DNA of 64,000 bases from Pedobacter glucosidilyticus DSM 23534 (GTDB lineage Bacteria > Bacteroidota > Bacteroidia > Sphingobacteriales > Sphingobacteriaceae), in NCBI RefSeq assembly GCF_000425145.1, contig NZ_AULF01000021.1:34959-98958 (forward strand), read 5' to 3'. Each line of letters begins with the position of its first letter. The first letter of the stretch is position 1. A model generated the notes under the pieces. It was not told the DNA's origin. It made no database searches and saw only the letters and a list, made by a program, of their open reading frames with translations. Below are positions 1 to 7,787 of this stretch, in pieces. The translations under genes were made by a program, and so were the position numbers.

Positions 1-698
1 TTGCTGGCGATTTATACCGTATGTATACCCGTTATTGCGAAGGCAGGGGCTGGCGTACCGAAACTTTAGAGGTTACAGAGGGCACCAATGGTGGTTACAA
101 AGAGGTCATTTTTAAAGTTATTGGTGAGGATGTTTACGGAATTTTAAAATACGAATCTGGTGTGCACCGGGTGCAACGCGTTCCGGATACAGAAACCCAG
201 GGAAGGGTACATACTTCTGCCGCATCAGTAGCGGTGTTGCCAGAAGCTGAAGAGGTTGATGTGGAAATTAACCCTGCGGATGTGGAATTACAAACATCAA
301 GATCTGGTGGTGCTGGTGGACAAAATGTAAACAAGGTGGAAACAAAAGTACAGCTAACACACAAGCCATCGGGTATTGTGGTGGTTTGCCAGATAGAGCG
401 TTCGCAATTGGGTAACCGTATTAGAGCTATGGAAATGCTGAGGAGTAAATTGTACGAGCGTGAGTTGGCTAAACATAATGAAGCTATTGCCAGCACACGT
501 AAAACTATGGTATCAACCGGAGACCGATCTGCCAAAATACGTACTTATAACTACCCGCAAGGGCGTGTTACGGAGCATAGAATAGGTTTAACTTTATATA
601 ATTTACCAGCTATTATGGATGGTGATATACAGGAAATACTTGATGCTCTGCAATTTGCAGAAAATGCTGAAAAACTGAAAGAGGGCTCTATTGCATAA
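1..698 (+). CDS. prfA: Peptide chain release factor 1, 3' part (5' end outside window)
   Basis: This is the C-terminal part of RF1, which recognises UAA/UAG stop codons and triggers peptidyl-tRNA hydrolysis on the ribosome. The frame is open from the left edge (codons from base 3, reading [11 protein letters not shown]), so about 130 N-terminal residues lie outside the window. The universal GGQ hydrolysis motif is encoded at 315-323 within [14 protein letters not shown]. The PxT-type stop-recognition tripeptide appears as PDT in [10 protein letters not shown], where E. coli has PAT. The end ([17 protein letters not shown]) matches class I release factors. RF1 is preferred over RF2 because of the PxT region and the AGDLYRMY segment. 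The gene ends about 70 bp before tRNA-Asp. Confidence 0.96.
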   Translation, partial: AGDLYRMYTRYCEGRGWRTETLEVTEGTNGGYKEVIFKVIGEDVYGILKYESGVHRVQRVPDTETQGRVHTSAASVAVLPEAEEVDVEINPADVELQTSRSGGAGGQNVNKVETKVQLTHKPSGIVVVCQIERSQLGNRIRAMEMLRSKLYERELAKHNEAIASTRKTMVSTGDRSAKIRTYNYPQGRVTEHRIGLTLYNLPAIMDGDIQEILDALQFAENAEKLKEGSIA

Positions 699-712
699 AT
701 TTAAAAAAAGAT

Positions 713-742
713 TTTGCACTTCAATAGAAATATCTATATTTG
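713..742 (+). promoter_or_regulatory. Promoter of tRNA-Asp (Bacteroidota type)
   Basis: TTTG at 713-716 and TATATTTG at 735-742 are separated by 18 bp. They fit the Bacteroidota sigma factor pattern of a -33 TTTG and a -7 TAnnTTTG. The -7 element lies about 30 bp before the mature tRNA 5' end, so the precursor would carry a short leader. Assigned from sequence pattern only. Confidence 0.7.
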
Positions 743-771
743 CACTCCCGAACGATAAGAACGGAAAAAAC

Positions 772-845
772 GGAGTGGTAGTTCAGCTGGTTAGAATGCC
801 TGCCTGTCACGCAGGAGGTCGCGGGTTCGAGTCCCGTCCATTCCG
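772..845 (+). tRNA. tRNA-Asp (anticodon GTC)
   Basis: The 74-nt cloverleaf has a 7-bp acceptor stem (GGAGTGG 772-778 with CCATTCC 838-844, including G-T pairing) and discriminator G845. The anticodon arm is CCTGC-CTGTCAC-GCAGG, which puts anticodon GTC at 806-808. The T arm (GCGGG TTCGAGT CCCGT) is also visible. The 3' CCA is not encoded. A terminator follows six bases later, so the gene is probably a single transcription unit. Confidence 0.97.
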
Positions 846-850
846 CGAAA

Positions 851-878
851 CCTCTTAGAGAAATCTAAGAGGTTTTTT
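851..878 (+). terminator. Intrinsic terminator after tRNA-Asp
   Basis: A perfect 9-bp stem (CCTCTTAGA 851-859 with TCTAAGAGG 864-872) encloses a GAAA tetraloop and is followed by six T (873-878). This is a canonical Rho-independent terminator for the tRNA transcript. Confidence 0.93.
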
Positions 879-1086
879 GTTTTTATAGCATTTCCTGAAA
901 TAAGCTGGATCAAGGATCAAGCGTAAAAGTTGGGGAGAGACATTAAGCATATATTTTAGCTAGTCTAAAGAGGAAGAACTTGACATTTCTTACGCCTCTG
1001 AACTGCGATCGGAAAGCATCTATTTGATTGGGTACTCACCAAAAACTTCATAAAAAACAAATACAAACAATAATGAAATAACTTGC

Positions 1087-1133
1087 TTGCTAAATTTTTG
1101 TTCATTAAATTTGTTTGTTCATGATTCATGAAC
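1087..1133 (+). promoter_or_regulatory. Putative promoter with 17-bp palindromic operator
   Basis: TAAATTTG at 1106-1113 fits the -7 pattern TAnnTTTG, with TTG triplets at 1083-1085 and 1087-1089 in the -33 area. Directly downstream, GTTCATGA (1117-1124), a single T, and TCATGAAC (1126-1133) make a perfect palindrome. It would sit at the transcription start and 11 bp before the ATG of the small broken gene at 1145. The layout is typical of autorepression by a dimeric regulator. The repressor is unknown and the function is inferred. Confidence 0.45.
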
Positions 1134-1144
1134 ACATTAAAAAA

Positions 1145-1307
1145 ATGAACAAAGAGAATCGCCAAACTTTGCAATTTGCAACAGAAAGACTAACTGGAAT
1201 AGCCGGAGCTGAAATTGAAATGATTACTCTGGATTGAGCAAATATTAGCTAATCGACCCACCACTTGGTGGCAAAATATGTTAGAAGGTATGAGAGATAA
1301 AGTTTAA
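1145..1307 (+). pseudogene. Frameshifted small gene, unknown function
   Basis: An ATG at 1145 opens a 30-codon frame beginning MNKENRQTLQFATERL and closed by TGA at 1235-1237. A second frame overlapping this point continues with LWIEQILANRPTTWWQ and ends NMLEGMRDKV at the TAA of 1305-1307. Joined across one frameshift near 1224-1235 they would give a compact protein of about 53 residues with a tryptophan-rich C-terminal half. I do not recognise the family. The preceding promoter-like element and palindrome suggest a once-functional regulated gene. It could instead be two chance frames. Confidence 0.35.
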
Positions 1308-1428
1308 TTTATCGAGTGCTAAATTTATTTCAATAGCAGACAAATAGTTGCAGAAAAAAGGTGAGCATCTTCTCTAAAAAATCGCAAAAAATTGGTTTAA
1401 AGGCAAATATGGGATAAGTCTAAGTTCA

Positions 1429-1438
1429 TCCATTCCGC
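1429..1438 (+). repeat. 10-bp copy of the tRNA-Asp 3' end (possible att relic)
   Basis: TCCATTCCGC here is identical to 837-846, which is the last bases of tRNA-Asp plus one flanking base. The two copies bracket about 590 bp with no intact gene but with a decayed small gene. Integrative elements that target tRNA 3' ends leave this kind of direct repeat. At 10 bp the match is too short to prove integration. Confidence 0.3.
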
Positions 1439-1602
1439 AAAAATAACATCAAAAAACCCATCCAGAAAACGGGCATTACCAAGACCAATCTCTCCTGAAT
1501 ATTCCCGAAGATGAACGTTCTCTTCGATAAGATAAATGTACATTTAACTTTACAGTAATTTCAAAACTTTATTTTTGTTTAAACAAGCTTTAAAATACCG
1601 TA

Positions 1603-2598
1603 ATGAAATATTTCTTAGCAGCAATTTTTGTTGTATCAATAGCAATCAGCGTTAAAGCTCAAACTCATAAAAGTCAAACATTTGCTTTTGGCTCTTGTAA
1701 TCGTCAGAACTTGCCACAACCCTTATGGGATGTTATCTTAAAGGACCAACCCAATGTATGGATATGGCTAGGAGACAATATTTATGGCGATAGCCATGAC
1801 ATATCGGTTTTAAAAGAGAAATATCAAATACAAAATGATAATCCTAATTATAAAAAGTTTACTGCTAAAGTACCTATCATTGGTACTTGGGATGACCATG
1901 ATTATGGAATCAACGATGCTGGAATAAACTACCCTCGTAAGCAAGAAAGTCAGCAATTAGCCCTTGATTTTTTAAACGTACCTAAAGAAAGTCCAGTTCG
2001 TAAACAAGCTGGTATTTATTCGTCTCATAATTATCAAGTAGGAAACAAACAAGTAAAAGTAATACTATTAGACTGCCGATATCATCGTGATACTTTAATG
2101 CAAGACAATGATAAAAGATACATCCCCAACTTTAAAGGAGATATTTTAGGAGAAGAGCAGTGGACTTGGTTAGAAAAACAGTTAAGCAGCAATGCTGATG
2201 CTTATGTGATTGGCTCTAGTATACAGGTATTATCTGCGGAGCATCCACATGAAAAATGGGCCAATTTCCCTACTGCTAAAAAAAGATTGATGGATTTGTT
2301 GGTAAAAACCAAACCTAAAGGCGTGATTTTACTAAGTGGAGATAGGCATATTGGAGAGTTTTCCAAAACACAAATTATAGGTTTAAACTTCCCACTTTAC
2401 GATATTACTTCCAGTGGACTTACAAATCCTGCATCACATATTAAAGCAGAGCATAACCCATACCGTGTAGGACCATTGGTTAACCAAAAGAATTATGGAC
2501 TGTTAGAATTTAAAGACAAGGGCAAAAAGCTTGAGGTAACGATGTCTTTAAAAGGCCTTGAAACACCTGTTTATCATAAAGAGGTAGTGGAATTCTGA
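1603..2598 (+). CDS. PhoD-like secreted phosphodiesterase/phosphatase
   Basis: The 331-residue product has a signal peptide (MKYFLAAIFVVSIAISVKAQ). It resembles the metallophosphatase core of the PhoD alkaline phosphatase/phospholipase D-like family. Visible metal-site motifs are FGSCNR near the mature N-terminus, WLGDNIYGD, GTWDDHDYG and LSGDRHIGEF near the C-terminus. PhoD enzymes cleave phosphodiesters or monoesters using iron and calcium, usually in the periplasm or extracellularly. The protein is shorter than classical PhoD and lacks its N-terminal accessory domain, as many Bacteroidota homologues do. It stands alone and converges with the kdp-linked kinase gene. The natural substrate is unknown. 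Confidence 0.85.
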   Translation: MKYFLAAIFVVSIAISVKAQTHKSQTFAFGSCNRQNLPQPLWDVILKDQPNVWIWLGDNIYGDSHDISVLKEKYQIQNDNPNYKKFTAKVPIIGTWDDHDYGINDAGINYPRKQESQQLALDFLNVPKESPVRKQAGIYSSHNYQVGNKQVKVILLDCRYHRDTLMQDNDKRYIPNFKGDILGEEQWTWLEKQLSSNADAYVIGSSIQVLSAEHPHEKWANFPTAKKRLMDLLVKTKPKGVILLSGDRHIGEFSKTQIIGLNFPLYDITSSGLTNPASHIKAEHNPYRVGPLVNQKNYGLLEFKDKGKKLEVTMSLKGLETPVYHKEVVEF

Positions 2599-2692
2599 TT
2601 CGCACTTTAAATCTTTATGATAAGCGCATTGCTTGGATTTAAGTTACAAAGGTTTAATAATAGTGATTATCTCAACAAGCTTTTCCTCAATA

Positions 2693-4429
2693 CTATGAAA
2701 ACGATTTTATAAGTGTTAATGTAAAAACACTACCTACCCCAAATTCACTATCAACGCTGATATTACCTCCTTGGGCTTCAATAAAATCTTTACTGATGGC
2801 AAGTCCTAATCCGGTACCTTCTTTTTGGGTGCCTGGAACTCTAAAATAGCGTTCAAAAATTTTATCTAGGTATTGGGGGGCTATGCCTTGCCCTTGGTCC
2901 TTAATAATTATTTTTACTTCTTTTGTGGTTTCTAACATTTTAACATTAATAACAGATTGCTCATGAGAGTACCTGATGGCATTGGCTATCAAATTGGTGA
3001 TTACCCATGCTGTTTTTTCTTTATCCGCTAAAACTTTAGACACCGTATCAGAATAATTGATTTCAAATTTTATTTGTTTTTGCTCTGCTTGTGTTTTAGT
3101 TGCTTGGATAGCATAATCTAAAATTTCTATAGGGCTAGCAGGTAATATATTTAACTGTATATGACCACTTTCTAATTGTGCCATGTTTAATAACTCGCTC
3201 GTAATTTTCAATAAACGATGTGTGTCATCTTGTATACTTTCAATCAAATCATTTTGCTCTGGATTTAGATCCCCCATTTGTTTATTTTTCAAAAGTTGCG
3301 TACTCATTTTGATAGAAGAAATGGGTGTTTTTAACTCATGAGAGATGGTTGCTATGAAATTGGTTTTAGCTTCATCCAGCTCGTGGAAAGCGGTAATATT
3401 CTTCAAAATATAAACAGAACCAATATTTGTAAAAGCGTAGTTGATATTTTTTTCGGGATATAAATTACTTTGTGGAACCAAAATATTTAAAGCTTCCTTT
3501 TTAAAATAACTTTCTTTTGCATCGGCATAAATTTTCAGTTCATGGTTTACATGATTGTTAAGCAAGTTTTTTAATAAATCGTTCTTTAATGCAACATCGG
3601 GCGCAAATTTACCTACGAGGTCATTTTCGTTTAAACCAAAGAGTTTAAGAGCTACAGGGTTAACAAATAAAATATGCTGATGCTCGTCTAACCCGATTAC
3701 ACCATCATTCATGCTGTTAATGATGGCCTCTATCCTTTTTTTCTCAAAAAGAATTTTTGCCAAATTAGAGTTTTCAAAATCATGAAGCTTTTGAGCCATA
3801 CTATTAAAAGCCTGAGCTAACTCGCCAAACTCGTCTTTAGAAGTAAAGCTTAAACGCTTGTTATAATTTTTTGCTTCAATTTCTTTTATTCCTTCTGTTA
3901 ATAATTTAATGGGATTTGCAATATAACCTGGGAAATTAACGATAAAACTAAAAGTGATTAATAAACAGATACCTCCCCAAAAAATTAGAAATAAATTGGC
4001 ACTATGCGCTGTTTTGTTTGCTAGTTCATTTTTAAAGATGATGGCCTTTAAATTTAAGTCCATGATTTTGTTCAAGCTAGCTCTAATTTGTTGTTGATGT
4101 TTAGCTATGTTTAGGGTGTCCTTAGTAGCCTTTAACTGTTCTAAGTGATGTCTTACCTTTGCGGTTAAAACCTGTTCTCCCGGCTCTGTTAGGTTGCTTT
4201 CCTGTTTAATAAGTTGCCTTTCAAAGTTATTTAATGAGCTACCAAAATCAGACTTATCTAATTCGTACAACATCAATCGGGTATATTCTAGGGTCTCGTA
4301 ATTATCTTTAAGAACCAGTTTTGCTTCAGCAGATAGCTTGTTTAAATAATAAGCTGATAGTGCTCCAAGTATCAGAATAATGATAAAAAGTAAGCTAAAG
4401 CCTAAACGAAGTTTGGTTTTTATTTTCAT
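2693..4429 (-). CDS. Membrane sensor histidine kinase of the kdp cluster (HAMP-PAS-HisKA-HATPase)
   Basis: The 578-residue protein has TM1 at about residues 10-29, a helical extracytoplasmic segment, TM2 at about 145-167, a HAMP linker at about 168-220 and a PAS domain at about 230-345. HisKA follows with phospho-acceptor His364 in TISHELKTP, then an HATPase with N box (NLIANAIRYS), DQGQGIAP and GTGLGLAISKD. It starts four bases after the KdpD sensor gene ends, so the two are co-transcribed. Together they may replace a full-length KdpD, in which the sensor module is fused to the kinase. Its partner regulator is probably the NtrC-type protein at the other end of the cluster, since no KdpE/OmpR-type regulator is present here. 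Confidence 0.9.
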   Translation of the reverse strand: MKIKTKLRLGFSLLFIIILILGALSAYYLNKLSAEAKLVLKDNYETLEYTRLMLYELDKSDFGSSLNNFERQLIKQESNLTEPGEQVLTAKVRHHLEQLKATKDTLNIAKHQQQIRASLNKIMDLNLKAIIFKNELANKTAHSANLFLIFWGGICLLITFSFIVNFPGYIANPIKLLTEGIKEIEAKNYNKRLSFTSKDEFGELAQAFNSMAQKLHDFENSNLAKILFEKKRIEAIINSMNDGVIGLDEHQHILFVNPVALKLFGLNENDLVGKFAPDVALKNDLLKNLLNNHVNHELKIYADAKESYFKKEALNILVPQSNLYPEKNINYAFTNIGSVYILKNITAFHELDEAKTNFIATISHELKTPISSIKMSTQLLKNKQMGDLNPEQNDLIESIQDDTHRLLKITSELLNMAQLESGHIQLNILPASPIEILDYAIQATKTQAEQKQIKFEINYSDTVSKVLADKEKTAWVITNLIANAIRYSHEQSVINVKMLETTKEVKIIIKDQGQGIAPQYLDKIFERYFRVPGTQKEGTGLGLAISKDFIEAQGGNISVDSEFGVGSVFTLTLIKSFS

Positions 4430-4433
4430 TTCA

Positions 4434-5546
4434 TCAAGATAAAATAATCAGGTCAATATCTGTATTTGTTAAGCGTTTAGAAAGTTTTTCGAAAAGATTT
4501 GGTTTGAAAAGATTAAGCAGACTAGTACTTTTAGGTTTACCGATGCAAATGGTTGTAATTTGTTTTTCAAGAACCAACTCCATGATGGCTTCAACAATAT
4601 CAACATTTTTTTTTCTGACAACTTCTGCACCCATTTCTGTAGCTAGCTTTAAATGATTTATTAAGTGTCTTTGACTGGCTAATTTTATTTTATCAGCCGC
4701 TTCTGATGGGATTTGAACATATAAAACCATCCATTTAGCATGATAATAAGAGGCTAACCTTGCTGTTTTTCTAATGATGTTTTTTGCACTATTTGGATGT
4801 GAACTGATGCAAGCTAAAAAGTATTCTTGCCTTAATTGTACTTGCTTAGGAACTTCTGTTTGAATTTTTCTTTCTAGCTGATTAGAAACTTCCCTTAGAG
4901 CCAATTCTCTTAATTGTAATATTTTCTCGATTTGGAAAAAATTCCTCAGGGCTAAAGGTACTTTGTCCAAAGTATAAATCTTACCTGTTTTTAGTCTGTC
5001 AATCAATTCATCAGCTGTTAAATCAATATTAACTACCTCATCTGCCATTTGCAACACCTTATCTGGCACTCTTTCTTGCACCTCAATACCGGTGATAGCT
5101 TTGACATCTTCATTTAAACTTTCTAAATGCTGGATATTTACAGCTGATATCACATTGATACCAGCATTTAAAATATCCAGCACATCTTGCCAGCGTTTTT
5201 CGTTTTTGCTACCTTCTATATTCGTGTGTGCCAGTTCATCAATAATAACTACCTCTGGATGCAAATTAATAACTGCTTGTACATCTAGTTCTTCTAATTC
5301 TTTACCTTTATAAAATAATTTTCTGCGGGTTATAATGGGCAAACCTTCTAAAAGCGCATGCGTCTCTTTTCTTAAATGCGTTTCAATAAAAGCTATTTTT
5401 ACATCAATACCATTTGCTAAAAGCGCATGTGCTTCTTGCAACATTTTATAAGTTTTGCCTACACCGGCACTCATGCCTATATAAACTTTAAACTTACCTC
5501 TTCTATTTGATTTTACTAATTCGAGAAAATCAGAAACTTGTTGCAT
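4434..5546 (-). CDS. kdpD: KdpD N-terminal sensor protein without kinase domain (KdpD + USP domains)
   Basis: The 370-residue protein corresponds to the cytoplasmic N-terminal part of KdpD. The KdpD domain (about residues 15-225) shows Walker A (GMSAGVGKTYKML) and Walker B (VVIIDELAHTN). A universal-stress-protein-like domain follows to the C-terminus (ACISSHPNSAKNIIRK, TTICIGKPKSTSLL). The transmembrane and histidine-kinase halves of canonical KdpD are absent and a separate kinase gene follows within five bases. In canonical systems this region senses potassium, ATP or cyclic-di-AMP status and tunes the kinase. Here it presumably does so in trans. The gene lies in an operon behind kdpC and a porin. 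Confidence 0.92.
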   Translation of the reverse strand: MQQVSDFLELVKSNRRGKFKVYIGMSAGVGKTYKMLQEAHALLANGIDVKIAFIETHLRKETHALLEGLPIITRRKLFYKGKELEELDVQAVINLHPEVVIIDELAHTNIEGSKNEKRWQDVLDILNAGINVISAVNIQHLESLNEDVKAITGIEVQERVPDKVLQMADEVVNIDLTADELIDRLKTGKIYTLDKVPLALRNFFQIEKILQLRELALREVSNQLERKIQTEVPKQVQLRQEYFLACISSHPNSAKNIIRKTARLASYYHAKWMVLYVQIPSEAADKIKLASQRHLINHLKLATEMGAEVVRKKNVDIVEAIMELVLEKQITTICIGKPKSTSLLNLFKPNLFEKLSKRLTNTDIDLIILS

Positions 5547-5558
5547 CTCAATTTTAAA

Positions 5559-6632
5559 TTAAAAAGACAAGGCCAAACTTGCAGTTAAACTGGTATTGTA
5601 ATTTACAGCATTGTTATTTCTAATAAAGATTTGGTCTTTGCTATCATAAGTTTTGCCTTCTATTCTAAACGTTGCATTACTTACCGGAGCATAATCAATA
5701 TTTATTGAATAACCGGTTGTGCTAAAACCATTTGGCGTACCTGTATTGATGATGATGCCATCGCTATCTTTATAAAACTCTACTCTTCCTGCTACAGCCC
5801 ATTTGGGTTGAAACTTGTATTGAGCAATCAAAACTGGAGCAAAAATCTCACTCTTATCAGATTGACCGCTTAGCTTTTGCTGCGTTCCGTAATCAAACCC
5901 TGCTGTTAGCCCTAATACATCCGTTAGTTGTGCAATTGCATAAAAGTTATGATAAAATCGATGCACACTAACTTCATCCACACCTTCGGTACCATAATAA
6001 TTACTGTAGTTAAAAGTTAAACTTGAATTTGGTTTATAGGTAAGCTGTAATCCACCGGCTGGCTTACTGTTACCATCTTGTCGCATGATTTTTTGCCATC
6101 CATTTAAATAAAGTAAGGTTGCAGCAAACTTATTATTGGCCGTAGCATAAGATAATTTTGCCCCAGCTTCATAATAAGGTGTGTTTTCAGAAACTATATT
6201 TCTGGTTAACACCCAGCAGTCTTTACTGATAGCGCTCTCAAAACCTATATGAGAGGGAAAAATTCCTGCATCAAACCAAATATTTTGAGTTTTACTTATT
6301 TTGACACCTACATTAGCCTCAAAAATGTTTTTTAAAACTCCTGATTCTGCTGCTAAATTGGCATTGGTATAAGTTCCTGCCATTAAAGCCAGATTTCCTC
6401 TTAGCATTTCACTGCTGTAATTGGCTTTTAGAAATCCTAAATTTAGGTTTACTTCATTGTGTCTGTTGTGCGAATAGATAAAATTTGGTCTGTTATTACT
6501 AGTTGGCTTGTTAAAATCATAAACGTAATAGGTCTCTAAATATCCACTAATATTTATTTTGATAGGTTCTTGCGCTTTTAGTAGAGTTACAACTATTAAG
6601 ATCAAAGCCAATGATAAAATTTTTGTTTTCAT
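5559..6632 (-). CDS. Outer-membrane beta-barrel porin of the kdp operon (BBP2-like)
   Basis: The product is an outer-membrane beta-barrel of about 357 residues with a signal peptide (MKTKILSLALILIVVTLLKAQ). Alternating amphipathic strands run throughout, and the protein ends in SLTASLALSF, a typical terminal strand with final Phe. It resembles putative porins of the BBP2/OmpL-like kind. A further in-frame ATG lies ten codons upstream at 6660-6662, right beside the kdpC stop. I chose the ATG at 6632 because the signal peptide begins there. Its place between kdpC and kdpD suggests that it passes potassium or other cations across the outer membrane to the Kdp pump. That role is inferred from context only. 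Confidence 0.8.
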   Translation of the reverse strand: MKTKILSLALILIVVTLLKAQEPIKINISGYLETYYVYDFNKPTSNNRPNFIYSHNRHNEVNLNLGFLKANYSSEMLRGNLALMAGTYTNANLAAESGVLKNIFEANVGVKISKTQNIWFDAGIFPSHIGFESAISKDCWVLTRNIVSENTPYYEAGAKLSYATANNKFAATLLYLNGWQKIMRQDGNSKPAGGLQLTYKPNSSLTFNYSNYYGTEGVDEVSVHRFYHNFYAIAQLTDVLGLTAGFDYGTQQKLSGQSDKSEIFAPVLIAQYKFQPKWAVAGRVEFYKDSDGIIINTGTPNGFSTTGYSINIDYAPVSNATFRIEGKTYDSKDQIFIRNNNAVNYNTSLTASLALSF

Positions 6633-6662
6633 GCTTGTATAATTATTAAAAAGGAAAAACAT

Positions 6663-7229
6663 CTATCTTTTTAATTCGTCTAAAGCCAAATTCAACTTTA
6701 AAACATTAAGTGCCGAAGGTCCAAATAAGCCTAATAAAGGTTTTTCAGTATTTTCTTCAACCAGTTTTTCCACTTGTTTCTTGTCGAGTTTGCGATATTC
6801 TGCTACTCTTTTAATTTGAATTTTAGCTCCTTCTAGAGAGATATTTGGGTCTAAACCACTTCCTGAAGCAGTTACCATATCTGATGGGATTTGGGATTTT
6901 TTTAGATAAGGATGATATTTCAAAAGTGTATCTACCCTATCAGATACTTGTTGCAAATAATCAGGGTTTGATGGGCCTTTGTTAGAACCTCCAGAACCTG
7001 CTGCGTTATAACCTACTGCTGATGGACGCCCCCAAAAATATTCTGGATTGGTAAAAGACTGACCGATTAAAGCATAACCAACGGTCTTTCCGTTTTTAGT
7101 TACTTTTTCTCCGCTGCCTTCTCCTTTACTAAATTTACCAGCAAACGCTAATGTTAAAGGATAGAGGATGCATAGCAGCACCATTAAAACTAATGTTAGG
7201 CGTATAGATTGTAAAATGTACTTTTTCAT
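6663..7229 (-). CDS. kdpC: Potassium-transporting ATPase subunit C
   Basis: The 188-residue protein has one N-terminal membrane helix (residues 7-30, LTLVLMVLLCILYPLTLAFA) and an extracytoplasmic domain with KdpC hallmarks: GQSFTNPEYFWGRPSA, GGSNKGPSNPDYLQQV, and ASGSGLDPNISLEGAKIQ. KdpC stabilises the KdpFABC pump and raises its potassium affinity. The length matches the family. It is normally a few bases from kdpB, but here about 550 bp holding an oppositely oriented toxin-antitoxin pair lies between them. It starts only 38 bp from the antitoxin start codon, so the two divergent units share a very small regulatory region. Confidence 0.96.
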   Translation of the reverse strand: MKKYILQSIRLTLVLMVLLCILYPLTLAFAGKFSKGEGSGEKVTKNGKTVGYALIGQSFTNPEYFWGRPSAVGYNAAGSGGSNKGPSNPDYLQQVSDRVDTLLKYHPYLKKSQIPSDMVTASGSGLDPNISLEGAKIQIKRVAEYRKLDKKQVEKLVEENTEKPLLGLFGPSALNVLKLNLALDELKR

Positions 7230-7242
7230 GATTTTTAATAAT

Positions 7243-7250
7243 TATATTTG
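7243..7250 (+). promoter_or_regulatory. -7 element of the toxin-antitoxin promoter
   Basis: TATATTTG matches the Bacteroidota -7 consensus TAnnTTTG and ends 16 bp before the antitoxin ATG. The -33 region (about 7221-7226, CTTTTT) is weak. It lies in the 37-bp gap between the divergent antitoxin and kdpC starts, where antitoxin binding could also affect kdpC. Confidence 0.5.
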
Positions 7251-7266
7251 ATATAAACTTTTAAAT

Positions 7267-7524
7267 ATGGAAACGACGTTTAGACTTAAACTTTCAGAAT
7301 TGGATGAAAACCTTTTAAATTCAATTAAAAGCTTGTTTAAAGATGATAGAGAGATTAATCTAACAATATCAAGCGCAACAGATTTTGATTTAAACCAACA
7401 AGAAACTAAAGAAGAATATTTTACTCGTTTAGCTAAAGCCATTTCTAACCTTGATAAAGGCCAAGGAGTAACATATACTGAGGAGGAATTAAACGAATTG
7501 GTTATCTCAAATTTAAAACATTGA
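7267..7524 (+). CDS. Antitoxin of a YoeB-type toxin-antitoxin pair
   Basis: This is an 85-residue acidic protein (METTFRLKLSELDENLLNSI...) with a C-terminal half rich in Glu and Leu (TYTEEELNELVIS). It lies directly upstream of a YoeB-like toxin, and its TGA overlaps the toxin TTG start in the sequence TTGA, which implies translational coupling. Such proteins bind DNA through the N-terminus and cover the toxin with an extended C-terminus. I cannot place it firmly in the YefM/Phd fold from sequence alone, so antitoxin identity rests mainly on position, size and coupling. It is transcribed against the kdp operon in which it sits. Confidence 0.8.
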   Translation: METTFRLKLSELDENLLNSIKSLFKDDREINLTISSATDFDLNQQETKEEYFTRLAKAISNLDKGQGVTYTEEELNELVISNLKH

Positions 7525-7787
7525 TAAAGTTTAAATTTGAACCTGATGCCCTTGAACAATTTACCGATTGGGGCGTTTACGACCGCCAAAAATTTCTTAA
7601 AATCTACGACTTGCTTAAAGACATTAGTAGAACGCCATTTACTGGTATAGGAAAACCAGAAGCCATGAAACATAACCTTAAAGGATGCTGGTCTAGAAGG
7701 ATTGACGATAAACATCGTTTGGTTTACAGAATTTCCTCTGATGGAACTATTGAAATTATAAGCTGTAAAGGTCATTCAGATAAATAA
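7521..7787 (+). CDS. YoeB/Txe-family ribosome-dependent mRNA interferase
   Basis: The 88-residue protein aligns along its length with E. coli YoeB. It shares [23 protein letters not shown] and KHRLVYR. The expected catalytic residues are Glu47 (GKPE), Arg66 (KHRLVY) and His85 (CKGH). YoeB toxins bind the ribosomal A site and cleave mRNA, causing growth arrest when the antitoxin is degraded. Translation starts at TTG 7521, overlapping the antitoxin stop. The 3' end runs 12 bp past the kdpB stop on the opposite strand, so the two genes converge and overlap. The active-site set looks complete, so the toxin should be functional. Confidence 0.92.
   Translation: MIKFKFEPDALEQFTDWGVYDRQKFLKIYDLLKDISRTPFTGIGKPEAMKHNLKGCWSRRIDDKHRLVYRISSDGTIEIISCKGHSDK

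Noticed and set aside
965..1174. 69-codon frame on the complementary strand
   Set aside because: Low-complexity hydrophobic product covering the promoter-like element and palindrome; no family and no start signal.
7242..7775. 177-codon frame on the complementary strand between kdpB and kdpC
   Set aside because: It is the shadow of the toxin-antitoxin genes, which match YoeB precisely on the + strand.
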